DNA from: Phycisphaerae bacterium
GTDB lineage: Bacteria; Chloroflexota; Anaerolineae; 4572-78; J111
DNA: 64,000 bases
Assembly (NCBI GenBank): GCA_028285035.1
Contig: JANQQF010000078.1
Location: 1 to 64,000, forward strand
Direction of reading: 5' to 3'
Of the stretch, positions 17,985 through 27,038 are shown piece after piece (within the stretch, counting starts at the first letter, position 1; each line of letters starts with the position of its first letter). The position numbers and the translations under genes were made by a program. Under the pieces are notes generated by a model. That model saw only the letters and a list, made by a program, of their open reading frames with translations, was not told the origin of the DNA and did not search any database.

Positions 17985-18821
17985 TTATTCAAACACATCT
18001 AAATCGCGACCATAGACAACCTTGCCATCGTAATGGTCAGTGATTTCTTTGACGAATTCATCATCTGTCATTGGAATAAGTTTCATCTGATGCCCCAAGA
18101 TCAACAAACCAGGTCGGGTCTCATTCGCAATTTCGGCGAGCTCACGGGTTGAGGTATGAACTTGGCGAAAGTAGGATACAGGAAAACGGGCAGGTGCATT
18201 GGCTAAACCTCGCTCACTGTACACCTCATGAAACAAAATATCGCACCCTTTCGCCTGCTCAATGACATTGGGGTGTTTGCAAGTATCTCCGGACATCACA
18301 ATCGTCTTGTCAGGGGTGACAAACTTTAGGCCAAATGCATCTAACGCGCCGTGTTCAACCCGAAAGGCCGTGATGGTGATTTTTTCATCTTGATAGAGTA
18401 TCCCTTCATCATACTCCTGAACCTCATACAACAATGGCCAAGTGATCGGTGTTTCGTGGCGCAAATGCTCATCGATGCCAATCTTGTAGGCTTCGACGAG
18501 TAGATCACACATTGCTTTAGTCCCCTTGGGGCCATAAATTATTAGAGGTGTTTTGCGAAACATAACCCAAGTAGAAAGCATAAAGTCAACTAAACCCGCT
18601 GTATGGTCAGGATGGAGATGGGTCAAGATGAGACGGGTTAGATTGGACCACGCTAAAGCTGGCTCCTTTTGGTTAACAGCGGACAGTCGTTGAGTCGTAC
18701 CGCCCCCACAATCGATGATAAACGCCGTATCATCGACTATGATCGCTGACGAGGTTTGATATGTGTCTGGCAAAGGCACTGGGTAACCTGTGCCCAGTAA
18801 AATCAATTTTGTTTTGGTCAT
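17985..18821 (-). CDS. Metallo-beta-lactamase-fold hydrolase, RNase Z-like
   Basis: This 278-residue protein has the MBL signature HLHPDHTAG (about residue 68) giving three metal ligands. The remaining ligands lie in MSGDTCKHPN (Asp) and the distal LGHQMK (His). The opening LILLGTGYPVPLPDTYQTS and the overall length are like RNase Z and arylsulfatase-type MBL proteins rather than lactamases. No signal peptide is seen. It sits between a type I sulfatase and an acetamidase in one leftward unit, so a small-molecule hydrolase is more likely than tRNA processing. Confidence 0.82.
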   Translation of the reverse strand: MTKTKLILLGTGYPVPLPDTYQTSSAIIVDDTAFIIDCGGGTTQRLSAVNQKEPALAWSNLTRLILTHLHPDHTAGLVDFMLSTWVMFRKTPLIIYGPKGTKAMCDLLVEAYKIGIDEHLRHETPITWPLLYEVQEYDEGILYQDEKITITAFRVEHGALDAFGLKFVTPDKTIVMSGDTCKHPNVIEQAKGCDILFHEVYSERGLANAPARFPVSYFRQVHTSTRELAEIANETRPGLLILGHQMKLIPMTDDEFVKEITDHYDGKVVYGRDLDVFE

Positions 18822-18890
18822 TCTATGTTCGTAATCTCTATAATTTATAGATTGTGTCCAGTAAAGACTAGAACTTCACATTAGGCAAAT

Positions 18891-20357
18891 TTAAGTAAAT
18901 ACCGGTGACCAAGTTTCTCCCCACGCCTCTTGCCACAACCAGGGTTTGTCAGAGTTAGATTTAACCGTGCCCCCTTGCCAAAGATCATATTTTGGTTCGG
19001 CAAACTGGTCAAAAAATGTATCAATTCGATCCACCAACTCTGCTAGGGTAGAAGCGTGATCAGAATCATCTGCCAGGTTCTGTGTTTCTGCTGGGTCGTT
19101 AACAAGATCATAAAGTTCAGAGGAGAGGGCTTGCTTCTGACTTCCTTGAAAACGAGTCATCAACAGCCAATCGTTTGTTCGAATAGCACGAGTCTCTTCT
19201 TGCTCCATAAATATCGCATCGTGACCATTAAATGGTTGATCCCGGAGCATCAGATTTAGGCTTTGGGCTGGTAGAGAGGGAGAGGCATACTCAAGGCCAG
19301 TATAATCCAAGATCGTTGGAAACAGATCGATTTGACTGACCATTAAATCTGACTGTTGTAAGGGGCTAATGTGGTCAGGTTGCCGCATTAACAGCGGGAT
19401 ATTGTAAGCGGTCCGATGGGTGTTTGAGGGCCAGGTGGCTTGACCGTGGCCCCAAAAGCCATTGTGGCCTAAGGAAAAACCGTGATCGCAGGTGTAGATA
19501 ACCAGGGTATCTCGTTCCAGGCCATTTCGTTGTAACGCAGCCATTACTTGCCCCACCCCATCATCAACCAATGACATTTGCGAGAAATAGTTACGGAGGG
19601 TAGGCAAATCATTTTGAATTTGCAGGACCGCACTATAATCAAGCCCCCCGCCACTCAGGCCCTGTCGCATCAGGAAACGTTCAATGACAGCGGAGCTTAC
19701 CCCTTCCCGAGGCACAGAGTTCATAGGGCAATCTTGATATCGCGAGGCAAAACGATTTTTGGCAGGGCCTTTTATGGCTGGCCAATGACCATAGGGGCCA
19801 TTGTAGGTGAGAAACATGAAGAATGGATCGGCTGCGGTACTGTGGGAGTCGAGGTATTCGACTGCTTTTTCGGTGAAAAAATCAACGGTATGCCCAGGGT
19901 AAGTATACTGTTCGCCATTATCAATAACTGTATTACCCCAAAAATCTCGGGTATGCCCATGCGGAAAGGTTACCCAGTGATCAAAGCCATTTTGTGGCTC
20001 AAAGGGCATCCCCAAATGATATTTGCCGATGAGGGCAGTGTGATAGCCGTTGGTCTTGAGTAATTCTGGCAATGTCTCGAACTCAGCCAACGCATTCCAG
20101 CTAGGGGGCCAATTGGCCATATTTCGATCATCCAGCCAAGTGTGAATACCATGCTGTGAGGGCATCAATCCTGTCAGCACTGAGGCACGACAGGGGGAAC
20201 ACATTGCATTCACACAGAAAGCATTGTTAAATTGAATCCCTTGATGGGCCAATCGATCCAGATGAGGCGTATAAATTTCACGATTCCCGTAACAACCTAG
20301 CAATTCAGCCGGGTGGTTATCGGTCATGATCAACAAAATATTGGGGCGCTTAGACAT
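18891..20357 (-). CDS. Type I sulfatase (FGly-dependent)
   Basis: The 488-residue protein starts at ATG 20357 (GGAGG upstream). RPNILLIMTDNHPAELLGC gives the metal-binding Asp pair. The sulfatase signature CSPCRASVLTG (about residues 54-64) has the Cys that is converted to formylglycine. GYHTALIGKYHLG and TCDHGFSLGHNGFWGHG supply further active-site residues. No signal peptide is visible, so it is either cytoplasmic or exported by another route. It hydrolyses sulfate esters, perhaps on sulfated glycans. It follows the histidine kinase gene by 39 nt in the same direction. Confidence 0.9.
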   Translation of the reverse strand: MSKRPNILLIMTDNHPAELLGCYGNREIYTPHLDRLAHQGIQFNNAFCVNAMCSPCRASVLTGLMPSQHGIHTWLDDRNMANWPPSWNALAEFETLPELLKTNGYHTALIGKYHLGMPFEPQNGFDHWVTFPHGHTRDFWGNTVIDNGEQYTYPGHTVDFFTEKAVEYLDSHSTAADPFFMFLTYNGPYGHWPAIKGPAKNRFASRYQDCPMNSVPREGVSSAVIERFLMRQGLSGGGLDYSAVLQIQNDLPTLRNYFSQMSLVDDGVGQVMAALQRNGLERDTLVIYTCDHGFSLGHNGFWGHGQATWPSNTHRTAYNIPLLMRQPDHISPLQQSDLMVSQIDLFPTILDYTGLEYASPSLPAQSLNLMLRDQPFNGHDAIFMEQEETRAIRTNDWLLMTRFQGSQKQALSSELYDLVNDPAETQNLADDSDHASTLAELVDRIDTFFDQFAEPKYDLWQGGTVKSNSDKPWLWQEAWGETWSPVFT

Positions 20358-20396
20358 CAAAAATAATCCTCCATTGATTATCTTTATATTTTATTG

Positions 20397-21593
20397 TCAG
20401 TCATCGACGGGCAAAGTAAATTGAAAGGTCATACCGTGAGTTGGATTATTCTCAGCCCAAATACGACCGCCGTGGGCTTCAACAATGTGTCGAGAAATTG
20501 CTAAGCCAATGCCAGTACCTACCTGTTTTCGAGCCCGATCTATTTTATAGAATCGTTCAAAGATACGAGGGACTTGATCGGGGGGGATACCAATTCCTGT
20601 ATCTGACACAGAAACTGTAACCCAAGACTCATCATCGTCATCATCAGAGGCTGCCTCTCCATTGGCTTGGTAAGCGGAAACAGTAATTTTACCTTCATCG
20701 GTAAATTTGATCGCATTATGAATCAAATTGGTCACAACCCGTCCAACCATCTTCTCATCAGCCAACACCTGAATTTGGTTATCAATATTCAGGTTTAGCA
20801 TCAGGTCTTTGCGCTCAGCCTGAGGGAGCAAACGGTTGATTTGTTGTTCAGCAATGTAACGCAGGGGGTATACGGCCAACCTCAGCGGCATTTGCCCCGA
20901 CTCAATGAGCGATAAATCCAACATCTCCTGAGCCAATTGGTTCAACGTATCAACTTGTATCGTAATACGATCCATCATTTGTCGGGTAGCTTTTTTATCA
21001 TCAAGCACAGCTCCCTTGGTCAGCGTTTCCAACAATAGTTGGATCGAAGCCAGCGGGGTACGGAGTTCGTGGGAAATGTTCGTCACTAAATCACGACGCG
21101 CTCGGCTCAACCGCTGCAACTCTGTGACGTCATGAATAGCCAAGGCTACGGCAATAATCTCTTTATTTGATTTAATAGAGCGGGCGTGTGCCTCCAGAAA
21201 GCGCTCTCCCACTGAAAAATACAGGGGGGGTGTTTTCTCACCGGCTAAGGTCAAATCAACCAACTCAAGTAACTGGTGCTGGCGGGTCCATTCGATAAAG
21301 GTCATTTTCTTCTTTTTGAACGGGCCAAAAAGTTCCTTGGCTACCTTGTTCGCACTGGAAACACGGTAATCCATCTCAACAATAACAAGGGCCTGGGTTG
21401 ATGCCGCCAAAAGCCGTTTACGGCGAGTCTGGACATCTGACAGTTCCCCCATCGTCGATGAAAGCTCACGTTGTAATTCAAGCACATATTTTTTCTCTTG
21501 ACTAAGTTCGGCACGCAGGCGACGATAGGAGACAATATAGCCTGCTAAAACTACCAAGGAAATTGCTCCAACAATCCAGCCAAGCCAAATCAT
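20397..21593 (-). CDS. Sensor histidine kinase, PhoR-like
   Basis: In this 398-residue kinase one N-terminal membrane segment (about 4-24) is followed by a coiled coil, a PAS-like domain (about 60-165), a HisKA domain with phospho-acceptor His in NISHELRTPLAS (about 176), and a HATPase domain (N box NLIHNAIKF, G1 DTGIGI, G2 GTGIGLAIS). An acidic insert DDDDDE lies inside the ATPase domain. The layout is like PhoR. It overlaps the upstream aminotransferase by 4 nt, and no response regulator lies beside it. The nearby pst operon makes phosphate sensing plausible but unproven. Confidence 0.85.
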   Translation of the reverse strand: MIWLGWIVGAISLVVLAGYIVSYRRLRAELSQEKKYVLELQRELSSTMGELSDVQTRRKRLLAASTQALVIVEMDYRVSSANKVAKELFGPFKKKKMTFIEWTRQHQLLELVDLTLAGEKTPPLYFSVGERFLEAHARSIKSNKEIIAVALAIHDVTELQRLSRARRDLVTNISHELRTPLASIQLLLETLTKGAVLDDKKATRQMMDRITIQVDTLNQLAQEMLDLSLIESGQMPLRLAVYPLRYIAEQQINRLLPQAERKDLMLNLNIDNQIQVLADEKMVGRVVTNLIHNAIKFTDEGKITVSAYQANGEAASDDDDDESWVTVSVSDTGIGIPPDQVPRIFERFYKIDRARKQVGTGIGLAISRHIVEAHGGRIWAENNPTHGMTFQFTLPVDD

Positions 21594-22711
21594 ATTCGGA
21601 TCTCCCTTGATACAATCAAGTTTTGAACTTTTTCCAGCAATTGCTTATTTTCGTTGGGGCGCCGTGTGGCAATTCTAACAAAAGACGGCAAGCCAAAAGA
21701 GGTGCAGTCTCGGACTAAAATACCATATTTAAGTAAAATCGAGCGAAATTCGGACCCAGAATGCACCGACAGAACATTATCCGTAATTGGTAATAGAAAA
21801 AAATGTGTTGTTGAGGGGATTGGGGCAAAACCCACGGCGGTCAGGTCATTAACAAATGCAGTTGCAGATTGTTTCAGGGCCAGTAATGTGTGTTGTTGAT
21901 GGCTCTCATCGGCCAAGGCGGCTAGCCCAGCGACCTGCGCCAGCGCATTCACATTCCAAGCCGGTTTTGATAAATTTATGGCTGAAATCAACTTTGGATT
22001 ATGGCTCACCGCATATCCTAACCGTAGTCCGGCCAGGGCATAATCCTTTGTCATTGAACGGACGGCTAAAAGGTTTCCGAATTTAAGCTTGAGAATCGAC
22101 TCAGCCTCGCTTGAAAACGCCAAATAGGCCTCATCGATAACAAATAATGTTTCTGGATGGCTTTTAGCCCAATGTCCAATAATATCAACAGGCAGATAAG
22201 CTCCAGTTGGATTGTTGGGATTACAGATAAACGTCACCGCAGGTTGCAAGTTCGTCAGAAAGTTACTGATAACATCAACATTAACTTTGAAGTAATCGTC
22301 AGGTGAAGCTTGCCAGGTGGTCACGTGTCCGCCCATAAGATGGGACAATCGTTCATACTCACCAAACGTGGGCCCAACAACCAATACCTGTTCTTTAGGG
22401 CGTAAAAAGGCTAATGCAATCAACCATAGTAACTCTGCAGCACCATTCCCCATAACAATTTGGTCAACTGATACATTTAAGCGCCTAGCTAAGGCTCGCC
22501 TCAATGAAATTACTTCACGATCTGGGTAACGATCTAAGGGGGTCTGGCTTAAAGCCAGTTGAACATTGGGCGAAGGTCCATAAGGGTTACTATTTACACT
22601 AAAATCAAGAATATCATCAGGTTGCAGACCCAATGTTTCTAGCTCTGCGAAATCGATGGCCCCATGATAAGCCAGGGGTGTATTGATTGAGGCTAGCTTT
22701 TTAGACAGCAT
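21590..22711 (-). CDS. PLP aminotransferase, CobD/HisC-like
   Basis: The product is a 373-residue fold-type I aminotransferase. DFSVNSNPYGPSP near residue 38 is typical of the CobD (threonine-phosphate decarboxylase)/HisC branch. FICNPNNPTGAY and FVIDEAYLAF supply PLP contacts, and the Schiff-base Lys is in SMTKDYALAGLRLGY. The C-terminal FVRIATRRPNEN matches the substrate-carboxylate Arg block. No cobalamin or histidine genes lie nearby and no cobalamin riboswitch was seen upstream, so CobD and HisC cannot be separated by context. It is the first gene of a leftward run, translationally coupled to the kinase. Confidence 0.82.
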   Translation of the reverse strand: MLSKKLASINTPLAYHGAIDFAELETLGLQPDDILDFSVNSNPYGPSPNVQLALSQTPLDRYPDREVISLRRALARRLNVSVDQIVMGNGAAELLWLIALAFLRPKEQVLVVGPTFGEYERLSHLMGGHVTTWQASPDDYFKVNVDVISNFLTNLQPAVTFICNPNNPTGAYLPVDIIGHWAKSHPETLFVIDEAYLAFSSEAESILKLKFGNLLAVRSMTKDYALAGLRLGYAVSHNPKLISAINLSKPAWNVNALAQVAGLAALADESHQQHTLLALKQSATAFVNDLTAVGFAPIPSTTHFFLLPITDNVLSVHSGSEFRSILLKYGILVRDCTSFGLPSFVRIATRRPNENKQLLEKVQNLIVSREIRI

Positions 22712-22869
22712 ATTAATCTCATTTTCTTAGCGACTAAACGCAATATACGCTTGTCAGGAAGTAGTGTCAAGTCCTTCATAAAAATCACAACGACGACGAA
22801 AAATATTAATTGGATTTTACAAATATTTAAACAAAACTTAATATCATCATGAAGATTGCTTAATAATTT

Positions 22870-22898
22870 TTGCTTACCATAACGAAGATTTTTATAAT
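22870..22898 (+). promoter_or_regulatory. Sigma-70-type promoter
   Basis: TTGCTT (22870-22875) and a perfect TATAAT (22893-22898) are 17 nt apart, ending about 40 nt before the ATG of the 70-residue protein. GAAAGGAG provides a strong ribosome-binding site. Confidence 0.65.
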
Positions 22899-22939
22899 AG
22901 CACTTATTATAATTCTATCTCTACAGAAAGGAGTATGAA

Positions 22940-23152
22940 ATGGTTAAATGGGTTGTTGACTGGAAGGCCGCGCTTGCCTATCAAGACTCGGTTCGTCAGG
23001 AGCACGATAGCATCTGGGCGGTTAAAATGCCAATGAATTATCCAGAGTGTCGAGTTACCCGTCAAGGCGTAGCTCATATCGCTATCACGGATGATGAAAA
23101 TCTTGTTGAAGAGTTACGACAAGATGGTGGCGAAGTCCAATTGATGATATAA
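22940..23152 (+). CDS. Small orphan protein, 70 residues
   Basis: It is a complete small gene with its own near-consensus promoter, strong ribosome-binding site (GAAAGGAG) and Rho-independent terminator. The 70-residue product is soluble, mixed alpha/beta, with three Trp in the first 26 residues (MVKWVVDWKAAL, DSIWAVKMP) and an acidic C-terminal half (TDDENLVEELRQDGGEV). I do not recognise a family. It lies between the PhoR-like kinase and phoU, both transcribed away from or towards it on the other strand. The control elements mean it is very probably expressed; the function is unknown. Confidence 0.75.
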   Translation: MVKWVVDWKAALAYQDSVRQEHDSIWAVKMPMNYPECRVTRQGVAHIAITDDENLVEELRQDGGEVQLMI

Positions 23153-23190
23153 AACACCGGTCTCTCAATTAGACCGGTGTTTTTATTTTG
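23151..23190. terminator. Strong intrinsic terminator
   Basis: Perfect 10-bp arms ACACCGGTCT and AGACCGGTGT with a 7-nt loop are followed by TTTTATTTT on the plus strand. On the minus strand the stem is followed by TTTTATAT, so it could also end phoU transcripts. Confidence 0.85.
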
Positions 23191-23199
23191 CAGACTTGT

Positions 23200-23235
23200 A
23201 CCGACTGACTCCCTCGAAGCCAGTCGGTATTTTTT
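23200..23235 (+). terminator. Second tandem intrinsic terminator
   Basis: ACCGACTG and CAGTCGGT form an 8-bp stem (23200-23207 and 23221-23228) followed by ATTTTTT. It stands 10 nt after the first terminator and protects the convergent phoU gene from read-through. Confidence 0.7.
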
Positions 23236-23245
23236 CGTTCCCAGT

Positions 23246-23932
23246 TTACAGGTGATAATACTCTAGCATTTGTTCAACGTCATCCAGTTCAACCAGTTCA
23301 CCTGTCACGGTAAAAATCACCCGCTCACAAATATTTGTCACACGATCTGCGGCCCGCTCTAGATTATGTGCTACCCAAAGTAGATAAGTGGCTTGGTCCG
23401 TGTTATGGACATTCTCAAACATCAGTTTGAGCAGATTTTTATACACAGTGTTATACAAGGCATCCACTTCATCATCCCGCTTTGGGATAGCTCGAGCTAA
23501 TTCAACATCTTCATTGATAAAAGCTTCAAGCGAGTCATGGAGCATAGCCCGGGCTTTTACAGCCATCAACTGAATTTCAACTAGGGAAATGATCAAGCCT
23601 TCCCCTTCCATCATCAGGTTAATTCGAGCAATACCTTTGGCATAATCACCAATACGCTCTAGTTCGGTCCCAATTTCAAACAAGGCTGCTAAGACCCGCA
23701 AATCTCGGGCCATCGGTTGTTGGGTGGCAATCAGAGCCAGAGCATCACTCTCAATTGCGAACCGCTTTTTGTTAATGTCACGATCTGCGACAACAATCTG
23801 GTAGGACTGGTTTTTGTCACGATCCTGAAGTGCCTTGACCGAATCAGTTAGGGCCATTTCGACGATACTGGCCAGTGTCAGTACATCGTCCTTCAAACGT
23901 TGGATGTCGCGTTCAAATACCTTTCGTGGCAT
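23246..23932 (-). CDS. phoU: Phosphate signalling protein PhoU
   Basis: The 228-residue all-helical protein has the two PhoU repeats. RDLRVLAALFEIGTELERIGDYAKGIA and TYLLWVAHNLERAADRVTNICE are the paired metal-binding E/DxxxD motifs. It begins MPRKVFERDIQRLKDDVLTLA, as expected. PhoU inhibits the phosphate kinase/transporter signalling complex in the cytoplasm. It is the last gene of the pst operon, separated from pstB by 153 nt that contain a long imperfect hairpin. Confidence 0.93.
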   Translation of the reverse strand: MPRKVFERDIQRLKDDVLTLASIVEMALTDSVKALQDRDKNQSYQIVVADRDINKKRFAIESDALALIATQQPMARDLRVLAALFEIGTELERIGDYAKGIARINLMMEGEGLIISLVEIQLMAVKARAMLHDSLEAFINEDVELARAIPKRDDEVDALYNTVYKNLLKLMFENVHNTDQATYLLWVAHNLERAADRVTNICERVIFTVTGELVELDDVEQMLEYYHL

Positions 23933-23986
23933 AGCTTAATAACCCTCAATCAATGTTGTAAAAATCGTTAAATCGTTTAAATAATT

Positions 23987-24057
23987 TATACTCGATAATA
24001 TGATACGTTAAGAAAAGATTGCGATATGTCAAATAACGTAACATACTACCGAGTATA
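23987..24057 (-). promoter_or_regulatory. Long imperfect hairpin between pstB and phoU
   Basis: Arms of 24 nt (23987-24010 and 24034-24057) are complementary at 21 positions, with a 23-nt loop. In the operon transcript the hairpin lies between the pstB stop and the phoU start. It has no strong U-run. A role as attenuator or RNase-processing site that sets the phoU level is possible. Confidence 0.5.
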
Positions 24058-24085
24058 GTTAGTGCAGAAGATTGCGATATTAGGT

Positions 24086-24880
24086 TTAGCCAAATCGTCC
24101 TGTAATATAGTCTTCAGTTCGTTTATCTTTGGGGTTTGTAAATAGTTCATCGGTTGGGCCATATTCAACCAATGCCCCCGCCCGATCATCACGATCCATC
24201 AGGAAGTAGGTGGTAAAGTCTGAAGCCCGGGCGGCCTGCTGCATATTGTGGGTTACGATGACAATCGTGTAATCCTTGACCAATTCACGCATCAAATCTT
24301 CGATTTTCAACGTTGCAATCGGGTCAAGTGCTGAACATGGCTCATCCATCAAAATGATTTCAGGGCGGGTGGCGATGGTTCGAGCAATGCACAATCGCTG
24401 CTGCTGACCACCAGAGAGCCCCAAACCACTCTGATCTAATTTATCCTTAACCTCATCCCACAGCGCCGCTTGGCGAAGGGATTGTTCAACCAATTCATCC
24501 ATATTACCTTTGAAACCATTAATACGCGCGCCCCAAGCCACGTTCTCATAAATAGATTTGGGGAAGGGGTTTGGCTTTTGGAATACCATTCCAATTCGGC
24601 GGCGAACTTCAACCGGATCAACATCGGGGTCATAGAGGTTTTTACCACTGAATATCACTTTCCCTTTGGAATAGGCTCCAGGGATCAAGTCATTCATGCG
24701 GTTAAGCGCTCGCAAAACGGTACTTTTACCACAGCCAGACGGGCCGATAAAGGCGGTGATTTTTTGACGTTCAATCTGTAAATCGACATTTTTAACAGCC
24801 CGAAAGCTGCCGTAGTAACAATGTAAATCAACTAATTCTAATGCGTGCTCTGAAGAGCCGTTTGAACCGTTCGTGCTCAT
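24086..24880 (-). CDS. pstB: Phosphate ABC transporter ATPase PstB
   Basis: A 264-residue ABC ATPase. [20 protein letters not shown] opens it, then Walker [10 protein letters not shown], the PstB-type [20 protein letters not shown], signature [16 protein letters not shown], Walker [14 protein letters not shown] and the switch His in [13 protein letters not shown]. These identify PstB. It energises phosphate uptake through PstC and PstA. The ATG overlaps the stop of the pstA-type gene by 4 nt, which implies translational coupling. Confidence 0.95.
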   Translation of the reverse strand: MSTNGSNGSSEHALELVDLHCYYGSFRAVKNVDLQIERQKITAFIGPSGCGKSTVLRALNRMNDLIPGAYSKGKVIFSGKNLYDPDVDPVEVRRRIGMVFQKPNPFPKSIYENVAWGARINGFKGNMDELVEQSLRQAALWDEVKDKLDQSGLGLSGGQQQRLCIARTIATRPEIILMDEPCSALDPIATLKIEDLMRELVKDYTIVIVTHNMQQAARASDFTTYFLMDRDDRAGALVEYGPTDELFTNPKDKRTEDYITGRFG

Positions 24881-27036
24881 GATAGCCTCCGACTAAAGCG
24901 ATTACGTAATAGAACTGCCGAAGCGTTTAAGGTCAACAACAGGACCAGCAGCACAATGATGGCCGCCGCTGCAATATTGCGGAATTCATCTTGGGGACGG
25001 GCCACCCACTGGTAAATCTGGATGGGTAGGGTCGTAAATTTGGAGAAGGGACCATTGGGGTCAATTGTGATAAAGGTCGACGCTCCAATGACAACCAGCG
25101 GCGCTGTTTCACCTAAGGCCCGAGAAACCGCCAAGATGTTGCCGGTCAAAATACCAGGAATCGCATTTGGTAAAACGTGATGCCAAATGGTTTGCCATTT
25201 TGTAGCACCCAACCCCATTCCCGCTTGACGTAATGAATGAGGCACCGCTCGAATTGCTTCTTGAGCATTGATAATGATCAACGGCAAGATTAGTAAGGCA
25301 AGCGTCAACCCAGCTGACAAAATCGTCCGGCCATTAGCCGTCGTTGGATCCGTTGCTCCAAAAAGGGCACCACTCGTTAACGGTTCCATCACTCGCACAA
25401 AAATCGCTAAGCCTAGCATCCCATAGATAATTGAAGGGACACCCGCAAGATTGTTGATATTCGTTTGAATAATGTTGTTAATTCGACGAAGAATGGGATT
25501 TCCAACCGCAGACGCATACTCTTCCAGATAAATCGCCGCCCCAACCCCAAGCGGTAATGACACCAGCATTGTAATCAGAATAACCCAAAGTGAGCCAATG
25601 ATTGCGGTTCGAATACCAGCCAAGTCAGGGGTACTGGATTGTGGCGTGGTCAAAAATTCGAAGGTAAGCCAGCTACGGAATTCAAGTTCCCCATTGGGGA
25701 TTTCCGCTACTTCTGCTTCAATTTGAGACCGATTAAAAATAGAATCGACCAAATTCCAGCTTTTGGCTACTCGCCGTTCTACAACCCACTCATACACCAG
25801 GCCAAGTACATTGGCTTGATCACGTTCAGCAAAAGGCTGATCATTATCTAAGCGACGAATTAGGCCAGATGATAGGTTTTGTTCAAGAATGGCCATCAAT
25901 GATTCTTTGGGCAAACCATCCAGTGGTCGTGAGAAGGCTGTCTCGGCAAAAAAGTCGAGTGTCCCACTATCAGCCCCTGGGATATAGCGGACAATTGGCT
26001 CATTAGGCCACTCGGGATTAATCTCGAACCAGGTTTCTGCTCCTGTAAAAATCTGCCGCAACTCATCCATCGTAACGTCGGTCAAGAAGTCATTTTCTTG
26101 ACTAACCACAACAGCCAAGGCATCTGTCCCAACACGAAACTCTAAAGCATTTCGGACTGCTTCGTTACAGGCCTGAATTTCAGCAAATTTGATCGGGCGG
26201 CTCGCATTCGCAACGCTGATATCACTATTGCGATCACAGAACATTCTAAAGCCACCCGTGGTCCCAACTGATGAGTCAGGAGGCATATTAATATCCCCAC
26301 TGTAGCCAGCTCGACGGAACTCAATCAACATTTGCCGAGAGAGGGGGAACACAGTTGAACTCCCAGCTAAGGAGAGTACCGTACCTTCACCATATTGAGC
26401 AGGATCATCTAAAGTTGCACCCGCTACTTGGTTCGCCTCAAGCAACGTTTGACGACCAACATCTAAAGCATCCTCTGTGGCGGGGAAATAGCCCACTTCA
26501 TCGATGAAATTGTTGACGTTATTCAAGTAGAAGTTGATAAACGCAGCAACCTCTGGATTGTCCTCCATCACACTTTCAGCCGAGTAAATGAATAAAGGAC
26601 GAGACAGGCCATATTCACCACTCTCCGCAGTTTCTGCCGAAGCGGACACACCATCAACAGTCAGTTTTTTGAGTGTGTCGGTATTTTCAGCGTAGTAGGC
26701 ATAGCCAAAGAAACCAATCGCATTTGGGTTACCAATGATTCCATTGGCCAATTCATTATCATCTTCGCTTGAAACAGTGTTAGGGGCCTCAAGCATTCTG
26801 GCTTCATCAATACCCAAAATCAAGCTATTGGGATCAACTTGATTTTGCATTGCCACAAAACCAAAGGAGCCAATGATAATGTTGTACAACAGGGCGATCA
26901 AAGCTAATACCCCAATGATAGTGGCAATTTGGAAAATTACTTGCCAAGTGAATCCTGTTCGATTCCGCTTCGAAATGAAGCTTTGCATTGCGTCATCTTC
27001 AGGATATGTACCAGGTGAATTTTGTAGGTCGCTCAT
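24877..27036 (-). CDS. pstA: PstA permease with inserted, circularly permuted PstS domain
   Basis: The 719-residue protein is more than twice the usual PstA length (about 290). A first membrane segment (about 33-57) is followed by a complete phosphate-binding domain in swapped order: the C-terminal half of PstS (about 86-186; [38 protein letters not shown]), a linker, then the N-terminal half (about 219-367; [36 protein letters not shown]). Phosphate-contact motifs STVF, GTTGG and DSGT are all present. Then come the PstA juxtamembrane region (370-475) and the five-helix permease core with [13 protein letters not shown] and [10 protein letters not shown]. No separate pstS lies in the operon. 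Confidence 0.88.
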   Translation of the reverse strand: MSDLQNSPGTYPEDDAMQSFISKRNRTGFTWQVIFQIATIIGVLALIALLYNIIIGSFGFVAMQNQVDPNSLILGIDEARMLEAPNTVSSEDDNELANGIIGNPNAIGFFGYAYYAENTDTLKKLTVDGVSASAETAESGEYGLSRPLFIYSAESVMEDNPEVAAFINFYLNNVNNFIDEVGYFPATEDALDVGRQTLLEANQVAGATLDDPAQYGEGTVLSLAGSSTVFPLSRQMLIEFRRAGYSGDINMPPDSSVGTTGGFRMFCDRNSDISVANASRPIKFAEIQACNEAVRNALEFRVGTDALAVVVSQENDFLTDVTMDELRQIFTGAETWFEINPEWPNEPIVRYIPGADSGTLDFFAETAFSRPLDGLPKESLMAILEQNLSSGLIRRLDNDQPFAERDQANVLGLVYEWVVERRVAKSWNLVDSIFNRSQIEAEVAEIPNGELEFRSWLTFEFLTTPQSSTPDLAGIRTAIIGSLWVILITMLVSLPLGVGAAIYLEEYASAVGNPILRRINNIIQTNINNLAGVPSIIYGMLGLAIFVRVMEPLTSGALFGATDPTTANGRTILSAGLTLALLILPLIIINAQEAIRAVPHSLRQAGMGLGATKWQTIWHHVLPNAIPGILTGNILAVSRALGETAPLVVIGASTFITIDPNGPFSKFTTLPIQIYQWVARPQDEFRNIAAAAIIVLLVLLLTLNASAVLLRNRFSRRLS

Positions 27037-27038
27037 TA

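Noticed and set aside
25639..26740. Free-standing pstS gene between pstA and pstC
   Set aside because: The PstS-like halves are in one continuous frame with the PstA membrane segments on both sides and in reversed order, so there is no separate gene.
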